A stretch of DNA of 42,744 nucleotides from assembly GCA_017745115.1 (NCBI GenBank), contig JAGIAA010000020.1:1-42744 (forward strand), in the 5' to 3' direction. Made by a program: the position numbers and the translations under genes. This DNA comes from Sphingobium sp. (GTDB lineage Bacteria; Pseudomonadota; Alphaproteobacteria; Sphingomonadales; Sphingomonadaceae). The notes under the pieces were generated by a model that had not been told where the DNA came from, made no database searches, and saw nothing but the letters and a program-made list of their open reading frames with translations. Of this stretch, positions 31,792-41,227 are shown in pieces; position 1 is the first letter of the stretch; each line of letters begins with the position of its first letter.

Positions 31792-32478
31792 ATGGCGACG
31801 CAAGCGCAAGATGGAGTCGGAACGTCCAGCCCCGAGGGCCCGCAGCTGCCCGCGCCGGGCCTGGCTCTTCGCCTTGTCGAGGCTGGCATTGAACAGTTCG
31901 CGCAGCATGGCTTCGATGGCGCCAGCACGCGTGACATTGCCGCTGCCACCGGCACGGCCATGTCGTCCATCACCTATCATTTCGGCGGCAAGCAGGGGCT
32001 CTATTTGGCCTGCGCGGACTATATCGCCTACCAGATCGGCGCGGTGCACGCGGCGGGCATGGCACCGATCCGCGCCCGTCCGCCCCAGGAGCCGGAGCAG
32101 GCGCGCGCGGCGATGCTCGCCCTGCTGGAAAATTTCGCGCGGCTCATGCTGGCGCCGCAATCCGAGACCTGGTCGCAATTCATCACGCGCGAGCAGCAGC
32201 GTCCCACCGAGGCCTTCGAGCGGCTCTACCATGGCATCATGTCGCCGGTGCTGGAGACCGTGCTCGGCCTGCTGAAGATAGCGCGTCCCTCGCTCGATGA
32301 CACGGGGCGCCGCTGCTTGGTCATGAACATCGTGGGTATGGCGCTCATTCTGCGGCTGGGCCGCGCCTGCGTCAGCCGTCTCATGCAAGTCGACGATCTC
32401 GACGAAGCCACTGCCGAAACGCTCATCGCCGGCCTGCGCCGGTCCGCACAGGAACTGCTTACGGAGACGAATCCATGA
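31792..32478 (+). CDS. cecR: TetR family regulator, CecR (YbiH)-like
   Basis: A 228-residue TetR-type repressor. The N-terminal HTH (about 22-70) includes AGIEQFAQHGFDGASTRDIA and ITYHFGGKQGLYLAC. The C-terminal ligand domain has WSQFITREQQRPTEAF, a signature of the CecR/DUF1956 C-terminal family. In E. coli the related regulator sits in an operon with ybhG, ybhF, ybhS and ybhR and responds to drugs such as cefoperazone and chloramphenicol. The same order follows here, which supports the name. The palindrome at 31761-31780 is a good autoregulatory site. Its end overlaps the next gene (ATGA), so it belongs to the operon. Confidence 0.88.
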   Translation: MATQAQDGVGTSSPEGPQLPAPGLALRLVEAGIEQFAQHGFDGASTRDIAAATGTAMSSITYHFGGKQGLYLACADYIAYQIGAVHAAGMAPIRARPPQEPEQARAAMLALLENFARLMLAPQSETWSQFITREQQRPTEAFERLYHGIMSPVLETVLGLLKIARPSLDDTGRRCLVMNIVGMALILRLGRACVSRLMQVDDLDEATAETLIAGLRRSAQELLTETNP

Positions 32479-33476
32479 ATCGCAAGCGTCTCATCCCGAT
32501 CGTGCTCGTCGTCGGATTGATCATTGCCGCCTTCGCGACGCGCGGCTTCGGGCTTTTCCCGAAAGCGCAGGGTCCGCTTGCGCTGTACGGCAATGTCGAC
32601 ATTCGCGAAGTCGATCTCGGTTTCCGAGTCGGCGGGCGGATTGCCCAGATTCCGGTGGAGGAAGGCGCCCATGTGAAGGCGGGCGACCTCCTGGCCTCGC
32701 TCGACAAGGCGCCGATCGAGGATCGCGCGGCGCAGGCGACGGCCCAGGTCGCGCAGGCCCAGGCGCAGCTCGACAAGCTCGTCCATGGCAGCCGCGCGCA
32801 GGATATCGAGGCAGCGAAGGCGCGTGTCGCCAGCGCGTCGGCTGCGGCGTCCGATGCCGAAGGCGACTATGCACGCCGCCAGCCGCTGGTCGAGCCTGGC
32901 GCGATCAGCAAGGCGCTCTGGGAAGAGACGGTTGCGGCGCGCGACCGCGCACGCGCTGCCCTTTCCGAAGCCAAGGCCAATCTCTCGCTGGTCCAGGTCG
33001 GCCCGCGCGCCGAAGATATCGAGGCTGCCCGTGCGGCGGTGCAGGCCGCCAAGGCGGCGCAATCGGGCATCGCCACGGATACCGGCGACACGCGTCTGCT
33101 CGCGAGCAGCGACGGCACGGTGGTGACGCGGGCGCGCGAGCCGGGCGCCATCGTCGCGCCGGGCGAGACGGTGTTCACGCTCGCCATCGACCGGCCGCTG
33201 CGCGTCCGTGCCTATGTGGCGGAAGGCGATTTGAGCCGCATCGCGCCTGGCATGGCCGTGACGGTCAAGGCCGACGGCAATGACAAGACCTATCATGGCA
33301 CGATCGGCTATATCTCGCCGCGCGCAGAGTTCACGCCGAAGACCGTGCAGACCAGCGACCTGCGGACCGACCTCGTCTATCGCCTGCGTATCGTGGTGAG
33401 CGACCCGGACGGCGCGCTCCGCCAGGGCCAGCCGGTGACGGTTGGGGTTTCCGAGCCGGCGCAAGCGAAGCGGTGA
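32475..33476 (+). CDS. ybhG: HlyD-type membrane-fusion protein, YbhG-like
   Basis: A 333-residue periplasmic adaptor. A single N-terminal membrane helix (about 5-24) is followed by a barrel-sandwich hybrid half (ALYGNVDIREVDLGFRVGG and IPVEEGAHVKAGDLLASLD, given as separate motifs), an Ala-rich coiled coil (about 75-190), the second lipoyl half (LASSDGTVVTRAREPGAIV) and a beta-barrel (LRVRAYVAEGDLSRI). It joins the inner-membrane ABC transporter to an outer-membrane channel. It overlaps the regulator gene by four bases and is separated from the ATPase gene by a REPIN-like element. Confidence 0.92.
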   Translation: MNRKRLIPIVLVVGLIIAAFATRGFGLFPKAQGPLALYGNVDIREVDLGFRVGGRIAQIPVEEGAHVKAGDLLASLDKAPIEDRAAQATAQVAQAQAQLDKLVHGSRAQDIEAAKARVASASAAASDAEGDYARRQPLVEPGAISKALWEETVAARDRARAALSEAKANLSLVQVGPRAEDIEAARAAVQAAKAAQSGIATDTGDTRLLASSDGTVVTRAREPGAIVAPGETVFTLAIDRPLRVRAYVAEGDLSRIAPGMAVTVKADGNDKTYHGTIGYISPRAEFTPKTVQTSDLRTDLVYRLRIVVSDPDGALRQGQPVTVGVSEPAQAKR

Positions 33477-33495
33477 GGTTCCGATGCAACTTGGT

Positions 33496-33568
33496 GCTCC
33501 TGCGAAAGCAGGAGCCTAGGGCGGGAAGGGTCTGCGTATGCGCCCTGGGCTCCTGCCTTCGCAGGAGC
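33496..33568. repeat. REPIN-like element, copy 3 (inside the export operon)
   Basis: Hairpin GCTCCTGC-GAAA-GCAGGAGC (33496-33515) and inverted mate GCTCCTGC-CTTC-GCAGGAGC (33549-33568), 33 bases apart. The flanking bases (CTAGGGCG and CGCCCTGG) also pair, so the whole unit forms one imperfect palindrome. It fills most of the 115-base gap between the fusion-protein and ATPase genes and could give unequal expression of the two. Confidence 0.85.
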
Positions 33569-33591
33569 ACTGCCGAACGGAGCGTGGGCCG

Positions 33592-35331
33592 ATGATGGCA
33601 TCCTTCGGCCCCGACATCGTCGCCAGCGCTTCGGGCATCGAGAAGTCGTTCGCCGGCGCGAAGGCGCTCGATGGCGTGGACATCACGATCCGCCCGGGCA
33701 AGGTGACGGGTCTCGTGGGCCCTGACGGCGCCGGCAAGACGACGCTCATCCGCATCCTCGGCGGGCTGATGACGCCGAATGCGGGGACGGTCGACATCCT
33801 CGGCGGCCCGCCTGCGCAGCGGCTGGACGAGATCGGCTATATGCCGCAACGCTTCGGTCTCTACGAGGACCTCACCGTCCGCCAGAATCTGACGCTCTAT
33901 GCCGAGCTGCGCGCTCTGCCGCGCACCGATCACGACGCGGTGTTCGAGCGGCTTTACCAGTTCACCGATCTTGGCCGCTTCCAGTCGCGGCTGGCCGGGC
34001 GTCTTTCCGGCGGCATGAAACAGAAGTTGGGCCTTGCCTGCGCGCTGGTGCGCACGCCGCGCCTGTTGCTGCTCGACGAGCCGGGCGTCGGCGTCGACCC
34101 GATCAGCCGGCGCGAGCTCTGGGCAATGGTGCACGAACTGACCGGGCAGGGCATCGGCGTGCTCTGGTCGACCGCCTATCTCGACGAAGCCGAGCTGTGC
34201 GACGATGTCTGCCTGCTCAATCAGGGCAAGCTCATCTTCAACGGCGCGCCCGCGGAGCTGACCGGCGCTGTCGACGGGCGCGTCATCCGCGTGACCGGTT
34301 TCCAGAAGCGCCGCCGCGATGCGCTCACCGATGCACTCGACCGGCCGGACATCATCGACGGCACAATCCAGGGCCGCGCGATTCGGCTGCTGGTGCGCGA
34401 CGGGCATGGCGTCCCCGACGCCAAGGCGCTCGACATGGGTTCCGAGACCAAGGTGGTGCCTGCACAGCCCCGGTTCGAGGACGGCTTCATCGAGCGGCTG
34501 GGCGGCGGGCCCAAGGGCACCAGCCGGCTTGCCGAACATTATTGCCTGTGTCCGCCCAGCGACCGGCCGGCCATCGAAGCGCTGGGCCTCACCAAGCGCT
34601 TCGGCGAGTTCACCGCGGCGAGCGACGTCCGATTTTCGGTGCCGCGCGGACAGATTTTCGGGCTGCTCGGTCCCAATGGCGCGGGCAAGTCGACGACCTT
34701 CAAGATGTTGTGCGGCCTGCTGACGCCGAGCGCCGGGACCGGCACGGTTGCCGGCCATGACTTGCGGCATGCCCGCGGCGAGGCCCGCGCGTCGCTCGGC
34801 TATATGGCGCAGAAATTCTCGCTCTATGGCGATCTCTCGGTGCAGCAGAATCTCGATTTCTTCGCCGGCGCCTACAATCTTTCGGGTGCCGCCGCGCGCC
34901 GGTCGATCGAACGGGCCACCGACATTTTCGAGCTCGCCCCGCATCTCAAGCGCAATGCCGGCGCACTGCCGCTCGGCTTCAAGCAGCGCCTCGCCTTGGC
35001 TTGCGCCGTGTTGCACGAGCCGAGCGTGCTGTTCCTCGACGAGCCGACTTCGGGCGTGGACCCGGTCATGCGGCGCGAGTTCTGGACGCATATCAACGGT
35101 CTGGTCGGGCGTGGGGTCACCGTCCTGGTGACGACGCACTTCATGGACGAGGCTGAATATTGCGACCAGGTGACGCTCATCTATCGCGCCAAGCAGATTG
35201 CGAGCGGCGCGCCGGATGCGCTCAAGGCGCAGGCGAAGGCATTGGCCGGCACCGAGGATCCGACGATGGAGGATGCGTTCATCGCGCTCATCCAGGCATC
35301 CGACGCCGATGATGAGGCCCAGGCGGCATGA
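33592..35331 (+). CDS. ybhF: ABC exporter ATPase with two fused nucleotide-binding domains, YbhF-like
   Basis: A 579-residue protein with two ATP-binding domains in tandem. Domain 1 has Walker A GPDGAGKTT, signature LSGGMKQ and Walker B LLLLDEPGVGVDP; the usual H-loop His is absent (STAYLDEAE). Domain 2 has Walker A GPNGAGKST, a degenerate signature LPLGFKQ, Walker B VLFLDEPTSGVDP and an intact H-loop (TTHFMDEAE). The two sites therefore look unequal. It drives the two ABC-2 membrane proteins that follow, exporting drugs or possibly lipids. Its start is ATG 33592 or 33595. It overlaps the next gene by four bases (ATGA). Confidence 0.93.
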   Translation: MMASFGPDIVASASGIEKSFAGAKALDGVDITIRPGKVTGLVGPDGAGKTTLIRILGGLMTPNAGTVDILGGPPAQRLDEIGYMPQRFGLYEDLTVRQNLTLYAELRALPRTDHDAVFERLYQFTDLGRFQSRLAGRLSGGMKQKLGLACALVRTPRLLLLDEPGVGVDPISRRELWAMVHELTGQGIGVLWSTAYLDEAELCDDVCLLNQGKLIFNGAPAELTGAVDGRVIRVTGFQKRRRDALTDALDRPDIIDGTIQGRAIRLLVRDGHGVPDAKALDMGSETKVVPAQPRFEDGFIERLGGGPKGTSRLAEHYCLCPPSDRPAIEALGLTKRFGEFTAASDVRFSVPRGQIFGLLGPNGAGKSTTFKMLCGLLTPSAGTGTVAGHDLRHARGEARASLGYMAQKFSLYGDLSVQQNLDFFAGAYNLSGAAARRSIERATDIFELAPHLKRNAGALPLGFKQRLALACAVLHEPSVLFLDEPTSGVDPVMRREFWTHINGLVGRGVTVLVTTHFMDEAEYCDQVTLIYRAKQIASGAPDALKAQAKALAGTEDPTMEDAFIALIQASDADDEAQAA

Positions 35332-36503
35332 GCGAGGACGCGCCTCTCTCGACGATCTCGTCGCCCAGCGGCGCCTCGCCGCGACGGCGGCTGACGGCGC
35401 TTGTGGTCAAGGAATTCGCGCAGATTCGGCGCGACCCTTCGACCTTTGCCATCGCCTTCGCCCTGCCGCTGCTGCTGCTCTTCCTGTTCGGCTATGCAGT
35501 GAGCCTCGACGTCAAGAAGACCAAGATCGCGCTCGTCATCGAGGATTCGAGCGCGCAGTCGCTGAGCCTCGCGACCAGCTATGCCAACAGCCCCTATTTC
35601 GATGTGACGCCGCTGCGCGCCATAAGCCCGGCGCGTGACGCCATGGCCCGCGAGGATGTGCGCGGCATCGTCGTCATCCCCGCCGATTTCGGAACGAGCG
35701 TGACGAAGGGCCGCCCGGCCGACATCCAGATCATCACCGACGGCAGCCAGCCCAACCAGGCCAGCTTCATCGCCGCATATGCCGACGGTGTGCGGCAGAG
35801 CTGGATGGCCGGCGAATTGGGCGAGAAGACAGGCAATGCACGGACGCCCGGCCCGCCGGTCGATGTCTCGACCCGCATCTGGTACAATCCTGCGCTCCAG
35901 AGCCGCTTCTTCCTGGTGCCGGGCTCCATCGCCGTGGTCATGACCATGATCGGCACCTTGCTGACGGCACTCGTCGTGGCGCGTGAATGGGAGCGCGGGA
36001 CGATGGAGGCGCTGCTGGCGACGCCGGTGCGCATGACCGAATTCATTGCCTCCAAGGTCGTGCCTTATTTCCTGCTCGGTCTCGCCTCCATGGCGCTCTG
36101 CACGGTGATCGCGGTGACGGTCTTCGCGCTGCCCCTGCGCGGCTCGGTACTCACCCTGTTCGCCATCGCCTCGGCTTTCCTCATGCCCTCGCTCGGCCTC
36201 GGGCTGTTCATCTCGTCCGCCACCAAGAACCAGTTCGTGGCGAGCCAGGTGGCCTTGCTCTCGGCCTTTTTGCCGACCTTCCTGCTGTCGGGCTTTCTCT
36301 TCGAGATCGCCTCCATGCCCTGGCCGATCCGGCTGATCACTTACGTCGTGCCGGCGCGCTATCTCATTCCGGCCTTGCAGACGGTGTTCATCGCCGGCGA
36401 CGTCTGGGCGGTGATCCTGCCCAACATCGCGATCATGCTCGGCTTCGGCTTCTTTTTCTTCTTTCTGTGCTTCCGCACCACGCGGCGGAGTCTCGATTCA
36501 TGA
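35328..36503 (+). CDS. ybhS: ABC-2 type permease, YbhS-like
   Basis: A 391-residue ABC-2 membrane protein. Helix 1 (about 40-60, FALPLLLLFLFGYAVSLDV) is followed by a large periplasmic domain (about 60-200, including FVVIPADFG-type and IWYNPALQSRFFLVPG segments) and five C-terminal helices with EWERGTMEALLATPV between them, the hallmark of this family. ABC-2 permeases of the Ybh type work as heterodimers. The start overlaps the ATPase stop and the end overlaps the next permease gene (ATGA both times). It probably carries drugs, dyes or lipid-like substrates out through the fusion protein. Confidence 0.93.
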   Translation: MSEDAPLSTISSPSGASPRRRLTALVVKEFAQIRRDPSTFAIAFALPLLLLFLFGYAVSLDVKKTKIALVIEDSSAQSLSLATSYANSPYFDVTPLRAISPARDAMAREDVRGIVVIPADFGTSVTKGRPADIQIITDGSQPNQASFIAAYADGVRQSWMAGELGEKTGNARTPGPPVDVSTRIWYNPALQSRFFLVPGSIAVVMTMIGTLLTALVVAREWERGTMEALLATPVRMTEFIASKVVPYFLLGLASMALCTVIAVTVFALPLRGSVLTLFAIASAFLMPSLGLGLFISSATKNQFVASQVALLSAFLPTFLLSGFLFEIASMPWPIRLITYVVPARYLIPALQTVFIAGDVWAVILPNIAIMLGFGFFFFFLCFRTTRRSLDS

Positions 36504-37615
36504 GCCTGCCCAGCTTCACGCGGCTGCGCGCCATGATCGTCAAGGAAATCTGGGCGCTGATCCGCGACCCGAAGACGCGCATCGTGCTGGTGCTGCCGCC
36601 GCTCATCCAGCTCCTGATCTTCACCTTCGCGACCACGCTCGACGTCAAGAATGTCGACATCGGCGTCCTCGACCGGTCGAACGGCGCGCATGCCGCCGAA
36701 CTGGTCCAGCGAGTCGCGGGCAGCCCGCAGTTCAGGGACATCATCCGTCTGGACTCGGACGCAGCACTCAAACGAGCGATCGACGATCAGCAAGTGATCG
36801 CCGCGCTGGTGATCGAGCCGGATTTCGATGCGCGGATATCGGCCGGCAAGAGCGCGACGCTCGGCATTGTGCTGGATGGGCGCAAATCCAACGCGGCGCA
36901 GCTGATGGCTGGCTATGTGAGCCGAATCGCGGCCGAATATGGCGCGGAACTGCGGCCGAGCCTGTCCGCGCGGCTGGGCGGTTCGAGCATTACCAACTGG
37001 TACAATCCCAGCCTCGATTATATGTGGTTCACCCTGCCGTCGCTGGTCGCGATCATCGTTTCGGTTTCGGGCATTTCCATCACCTCGCAGTCGATCGCGC
37101 GCGAACGTGAACTCGGCACGTTCGATCAGCTCATGGTCTCGCCCTTGCGCGTCCACGAGATCCTCATCGCCATGGCGATCCCGCCGATGCTGGTCGGTTT
37201 CCTCAACGGTACCGTCTACCTGCTCGTCGCGAAGTTCATCTTCGGGGTGCCGTTCACCGGCTCCTACCTGCTCTTCTTCCTCTCGCTGCTTGCCTACATG
37301 CTGTCGCTGGCGGGCATTGGCCTCTTGGTCTCGGCCGCTTCGAAGACGCAGCAGCAGGCCTTTCTCGGCAGCTTCATCGCGACCGTGCCGATCATGCTGC
37401 TCTCGGGCTATGCCAGTCCGATCGACAACATGCCGCACTGGCTGCAGGTCATCACCTATGCGGACCCGATCCGCTATTTCCTCATCATCGTGCAGGGCCT
37501 GTTCCTGAAGACCATGCCGGCGAGCGTGGTCTTCGCGCAGACCTGGCCGCTGCTCGTCATTGCCTGCGTGTCGCTGAGTGCCGCCGCCTGGCTGTTTCGT
37601 GCGCGAATGGAGTGA
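36500..37615 (+). CDS. ybhR: ABC-2 type permease, YbhR-like
   Basis: A 371-residue partner of YbhS with the same plan: helix 1 (about 28-46, VLVLPPLIQLLIFTFA), a periplasmic domain (about 47-175, ending NWYNPSLDYMWFTLPSL), then five helices with ARERELGTFDQLMVSPL and LLSGYASPIDNMPHWLQ. The last two motifs are diagnostic of the family. It shares about the same topology as YbhS, consistent with a heterodimer. ATG 36500 overlaps the YbhS stop. The gene for an outer-membrane factor begins six bases after its stop, completing an envelope-spanning pump. Confidence 0.93.
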   Translation: MSLPSFTRLRAMIVKEIWALIRDPKTRIVLVLPPLIQLLIFTFATTLDVKNVDIGVLDRSNGAHAAELVQRVAGSPQFRDIIRLDSDAALKRAIDDQQVIAALVIEPDFDARISAGKSATLGIVLDGRKSNAAQLMAGYVSRIAAEYGAELRPSLSARLGGSSITNWYNPSLDYMWFTLPSLVAIIVSVSGISITSQSIARERELGTFDQLMVSPLRVHEILIAMAIPPMLVGFLNGTVYLLVAKFIFGVPFTGSYLLFFLSLLAYMLSLAGIGLLVSAASKTQQQAFLGSFIATVPIMLLSGYASPIDNMPHWLQVITYADPIRYFLIIVQGLFLKTMPASVVFAQTWPLLVIACVSLSAAAWLFRARME

Positions 37616-37620
37616 ATGTC

Positions 37621-39030
37621 ATGCGATCCCATCTCCTTCTTGCCCTGCCGCTGGTGGCGCTGGTCGGCGCTTGCACTGTCGGGCCCGACTATCACGCTCC
37701 GGAGACGCGCATCTCGGCGGTGTGGACGAGCCCGGCAACGGCCGGTGCGGTGGACGAGGGCGCCTGGTGGAAGGCGCTGAACGATCCGCTGCTCGATACG
37801 CTGATCGACGAGATGATCGCGAAAAGTCCGAGCCTGCGGGAAGCAGCGGCGCGGATCGCCGAGGCGCGCGCGGCGAGCGATGCCGTGCGCGGCACGACAG
37901 GGCCGCAGGCGCAGCTGTCAGGCAGCGCGAGCGAGACGATGCTGAGCAAGAACGGCCAGTTCCCGGTCGGCACCATTCCGGGCTTCGCGCGCGAATTCCC
38001 GCTGTTCGATCTGGGCTTCGACGCGAGCTGGGAGCTCGATCTGTGGGGCCGCCGCACGCGCTCGATCGAGGCCGCGACAGCGCGCACCGGCCAGGCGGAA
38101 ATGGCGGCGCAGGGCATGCGGCTGCAGCTCGTCGCCGAACTGGCGCGCGCCTATGTCGAACTGCGGCTGGCGCAGCGCGAGACAGCGCTCGCGAAGGAGT
38201 CGCTGGAGGCGTGGCAGAGCCTCGAGACGCTGACGGCGCTGCGCGAACGGGCGGGAGAAGGCAGCCGCGTGGAGACCGAGCGCGCCGGATCGGACGCGGC
38301 CAATGCGCGTGCCGCGCTCGCCAATGCCGAGGCCGGCGAACGGGCGGCGGCCCTCCGTATCGCCGCACTGGTAGGCGTGGAGCCTGGGGCGATGCTGCCG
38401 CGCCTTGCCGAGAGTGGTGCGATCCCGGCGCCGCCGACGGCGATCGCGACGGGTCTGCCCTCCGAGCTGCTGCGCCGCCGTCCGGATATTCGCGGCGCCG
38501 AGCGGGATCTCGCTGGCGCGACCGCCGATGTCGGCGTGGCGACGGCCGATCTCTTTCCGCGCCTGCGGCTCGGATTCGGCATCGGGCAGCAGGCGCGCGC
38601 GATAGGCGACCTGTTCAGCGGTGATTCGACGCGGCTGCAAGCCGGCCCAAGCCTGGTCTGGCCGATCTTCTCGGGTGGATCGACGCGCGCGCGGATTCGC
38701 GTGGCGGGCGCAAAGGTCGACCAGGCGGCCGCGCGCTACGACGCGGCGGTGATCGGGGCGCTGTCGGACAGCGAGACGGCCATCAACCGATTCGATCGGG
38801 CACTGGCGGCGCTTTCGGCATCGGATGCGGCGTTGAAGCGGGACGAAGCGGGTTTCGGACTGGCCAGCCAGCGCACCGCGGCGGGCGAGGACGACCGTCT
38901 GGCACTGGCCCGCGCGCGGCTTGCGCAGATCCAGGCCCTCCAGCGCAATGCCCAGGTCCGGGCGGCCGCCACCGAGGCTGCAATCGCGCTCAACAAGGCG
39001 CTTGGCGGCGGCTGGAACAGCGCCGGCTGA
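37621..39030 (+). CDS. Outer-membrane factor lipoprotein, NodT/OprM (TolC-like) family
   Basis: A 469-residue outer-membrane channel protein. The lipobox LVGAC (about 15-19) shows it is a lipoprotein, followed by TVGPDYHAPE and the two repeats of the OEP family (about 45-240 and 260-460), with ELDLWGRR and a later LLRRRPDIRGAERDL, both typical. Residues SDSETAINRF and Ala-rich helices form the periplasmic tube. ATG 37621 is chosen over GTG 37612 because GGAG (37609-37612) is correctly spaced to it. The E. coli ybh operon lacks its own outer-membrane factor and relies on TolC; here the gene is built into the operon. Confidence 0.92.
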   Translation: MRSHLLLALPLVALVGACTVGPDYHAPETRISAVWTSPATAGAVDEGAWWKALNDPLLDTLIDEMIAKSPSLREAAARIAEARAASDAVRGTTGPQAQLSGSASETMLSKNGQFPVGTIPGFAREFPLFDLGFDASWELDLWGRRTRSIEAATARTGQAEMAAQGMRLQLVAELARAYVELRLAQRETALAKESLEAWQSLETLTALRERAGEGSRVETERAGSDAANARAALANAEAGERAAALRIAALVGVEPGAMLPRLAESGAIPAPPTAIATGLPSELLRRRPDIRGAERDLAGATADVGVATADLFPRLRLGFGIGQQARAIGDLFSGDSTRLQAGPSLVWPIFSGGSTRARIRVAGAKVDQAAARYDAAVIGALSDSETAINRFDRALAALSASDAALKRDEAGFGLASQRTAAGEDDRLALARARLAQIQALQRNAQVRAAATEAAIALNKALGGGWNSAG

Positions 39031-39535
39031 TCCTTTCCATCCCGCCGCAGCGGACGGCTATATTGTTGTTGCGCGCGAAGGGGGCTTGGACTCCGATTAT
39101 GACGCGCGGCGGCGAGTCGAAATTTGAACATAGCGGCGTTCCGTTACGTCACTGCGACGGCGCCGACTGACCAACTGTTCCGCAGCCTGTTTACGGCCGT
39201 CGGTTAAACTACGGATTCGCCGCGATTCGCATCCCGATAATCGACTTGACGGGAGTTTTCCAAGTTAAGAAGTGACGTAATTTCAAACATTTAATAATGT
39301 TCACGGCGCAGCCGGCTGGAATCCTTGGTCAAGAGATTTATTTCAGAATCTTTACATACCGAGCGCTTGATCAGGCCCGCCCAGCTTGCCACAAAAGGCG
39401 CTCGACAGGTCCCGAATCGTGGTTCCTGTCACAGCGGAAGAGATCGTACCGAAGGCGTGGTGACCGGGTTTCCACGGCGGGATTGGCGCGCCTTTCGTGC
39501 ATGGGGTCGTTTGATTTTCGGGGGCTTGGAAGAAG
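39031..39535. other. Gene-free 505-base region before dnaA
   Basis: No credible gene is visible. The middle part (about 39225-39360) is AT-rich compared with its surroundings and includes TTGACG at 39246-39251 and an AATAAT stretch at 39293-39298, either of which could contribute to a dnaA promoter. I found no consensus DnaA boxes (TTATCCACA). GAAGAAGG just before 39536 is the dnaA ribosome site. Confidence 0.5.
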
Positions 39536-41002
39536 GTGACGCAGGGCTTGGGTCGGCACGTCGAACAAGTGCATGAAGAAGTGGCGGGCGCGAGGGCGAG
39601 CGAGGCGGGAGAGGCCGTGCTGGCGCCTGAACGAAGCCAGATCGAGACGGCGTGGACCTCGGTCCGGGCCGGGCTGCGCCGTGACATCGGCGCGCGCCTC
39701 TACGATCAATGGATTCGCACCCTGCGCCCGGGCACTTTCTGTCCGGTGAGCGGGACGCTCGACATGGAGTCGCCGTCCGACTTTTCCGCCAACTATGTGT
39801 CGGGCAATTTCACGCCGCGTATCTGCCTCGCCTGGCGGGCGGCGCAGGTCGGCGTGCGGGACGTTCGCATCGTCAAGGCGCGCGGTGTCGCCGAGAGCGT
39901 GGCGGTTGCACCCGCGCCCGAGCCTCAGGCGATGCCGGTGCTTGCGCCGGCCGGCGATCGCGGGCGCCGCTTCGAGCCGCGTCACGACTTTGCCGCGTTC
40001 ATGACCGACGAGAGCAATATCCTCGCCTGCTCGGCCGCGCGCGCGATGGCCGGTGCTGCGCGGCCCCGCTTCAATCCGCTCTTCATCCATGGCGCCACCG
40101 GACAGGGCAAGACGCACCTGCTCCACGCGATCGCCGGCGCCTATGCGGCGGAGCTTGGACAGGCCGCGAGCGCCGACGCCATTCTCTATATGTCTGCGGA
40201 GCGCTTCATGATGGAGTTTGTCGCGGCGATCCGCGCCAACGACACCATGGCATTCAAGGCGCGGCTGCGGGCGGCGCGCATGCTGCTCATCGACGACATC
40301 CAGTTCATCGCGGGCAAGGGACCGACGCAGGAAGAGTTTCTGCACACCCTCAACGACCTGATCGATTCCGGCGCGCGCATCGCGATTGCCGCCGATCGTC
40401 CGCCGCAGCAACTCGGCGCGGTCGATCCGCGCATCCTGTCGCGCCTTGCCGGCGGGCTCGTCGCCGACATCCAGCCCGCGGGGCTCGACCTGCGGCTCAA
40501 GATCCTGCGCGCGCGCGCGGCGGCCGTGCTGCCCATCGTCGTGCCGGAGGATGTGGTTACACTGCTCGCCCGTTCCATCCGGACCAGCATTCGCGAACTC
40601 GAAGGCGCCTTCAACAAGCTCGTCGCCTATGCCCAGCTGATGGACAAGGCGATCACCGCCGAACTCGCCCAGACGATGCTGGCCGAAGCGCTACGCGCCA
40701 ATGCCCGGCGCATCACGATCGACGAGATCCAGAAGGTCTGCGCGGCGCACTATAGAATAGATGCCTCGGAGATGCGTTCGCATCGCCGCGCGCGGGCGGT
40801 GGCCCGGCCGCGCCAGGTCGCCATGTACCTTGCGAAGAAGCTGACGCCGCGCTCGCTGCCCGAGATCGGCCGCATCTTCGGCGGGCGCGACCACTCGACC
40901 GTGATTCATGCCGTGAAGACGATCGAGGCGATGCGCCTCGACAATCCGGAGATGGATGCGGACATCCGGCAGCTGCAGCGGCAGCTCGAGGGCGGCGCAT
41001 AA
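39536..41002 (+). CDS. dnaA: Chromosomal replication initiator DnaA
   Basis: A 488-residue DnaA starting at GTG 39536. Domain I (about 35-110, helicase-loading), a short linker, the AAA+ domain III with Walker A GATGQGKT (186-193), Walker B LLIDDIQ (250-256), and the box VII region [12 protein letters not shown] (297-308) with the Arg-finger candidate Arg303, and DNA-binding domain IV with the signature [12 protein letters not shown] (450-461). E. coli has SRFGWGL at the Arg finger, here SRLAGGL, a change I associate with sphingomonads. It initiates replication at oriC by binding DnaA boxes. It has its own upstream region and faces no co-transcribed dnaN, so the common dnaA-dnaN arrangement is absent here. 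Confidence 0.97.
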   Translation: MTQGLGRHVEQVHEEVAGARASEAGEAVLAPERSQIETAWTSVRAGLRRDIGARLYDQWIRTLRPGTFCPVSGTLDMESPSDFSANYVSGNFTPRICLAWRAAQVGVRDVRIVKARGVAESVAVAPAPEPQAMPVLAPAGDRGRRFEPRHDFAAFMTDESNILACSAARAMAGAARPRFNPLFIHGATGQGKTHLLHAIAGAYAAELGQAASADAILYMSAERFMMEFVAAIRANDTMAFKARLRAARMLLIDDIQFIAGKGPTQEEFLHTLNDLIDSGARIAIAADRPPQQLGAVDPRILSRLAGGLVADIQPAGLDLRLKILRARAAAVLPIVVPEDVVTLLARSIRTSIRELEGAFNKLVAYAQLMDKAITAELAQTMLAEALRANARRITIDEIQKVCAAHYRIDASEMRSHRRARAVARPRQVAMYLAKKLTPRSLPEIGRIFGGRDHSTVIHAVKTIEAMRLDNPEMDADIRQLQRQLEGGA

Positions 41003-41030
41003 GACGCTGGTCCATCCATGTTGAACTGCT

Positions 41031-41123
41031 CGTCATTGCGAGCCCGGCGCATGCCGGGCGAAGCAATCCAGGGGCGTTCAAGACGGGCCTGGATTGCCGC
41101 GCGACTTCGTCGCTCGCAATGAC
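41031..41123. repeat. Dispersed repeat with GTCATTGCGAGC ends
   Basis: Terminal arms GTCATTGCGAGC (41032-41043) and GCTCGCAATGAC (41112-41123) are exact inverse copies. Inside are GCCCGGC/GCCGGGC and GCAATCCAGG (41063-41072)/CCTGGATTGC (41089-41098). This palindromic element is common in many bacteria and is placed here just after dnaA, where it may act as a terminator. Confidence 0.8.
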
Positions 41124-41227
41124 AATACAAATCTGCCGGATCAGACTCCAGTCTGCCGCTAAAACGGAGAATGCTGAAGCAGCGCTCTGTGAGAGTCTTG
41201 TCTCAGCGGAGATAGCAGGAACCGGGC

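Noticed and set aside
39031..39535. Origin of replication upstream of dnaA
   Set aside because: No TTATCCACA-type boxes or 13-mer AT repeats; only moderate AT-richness.
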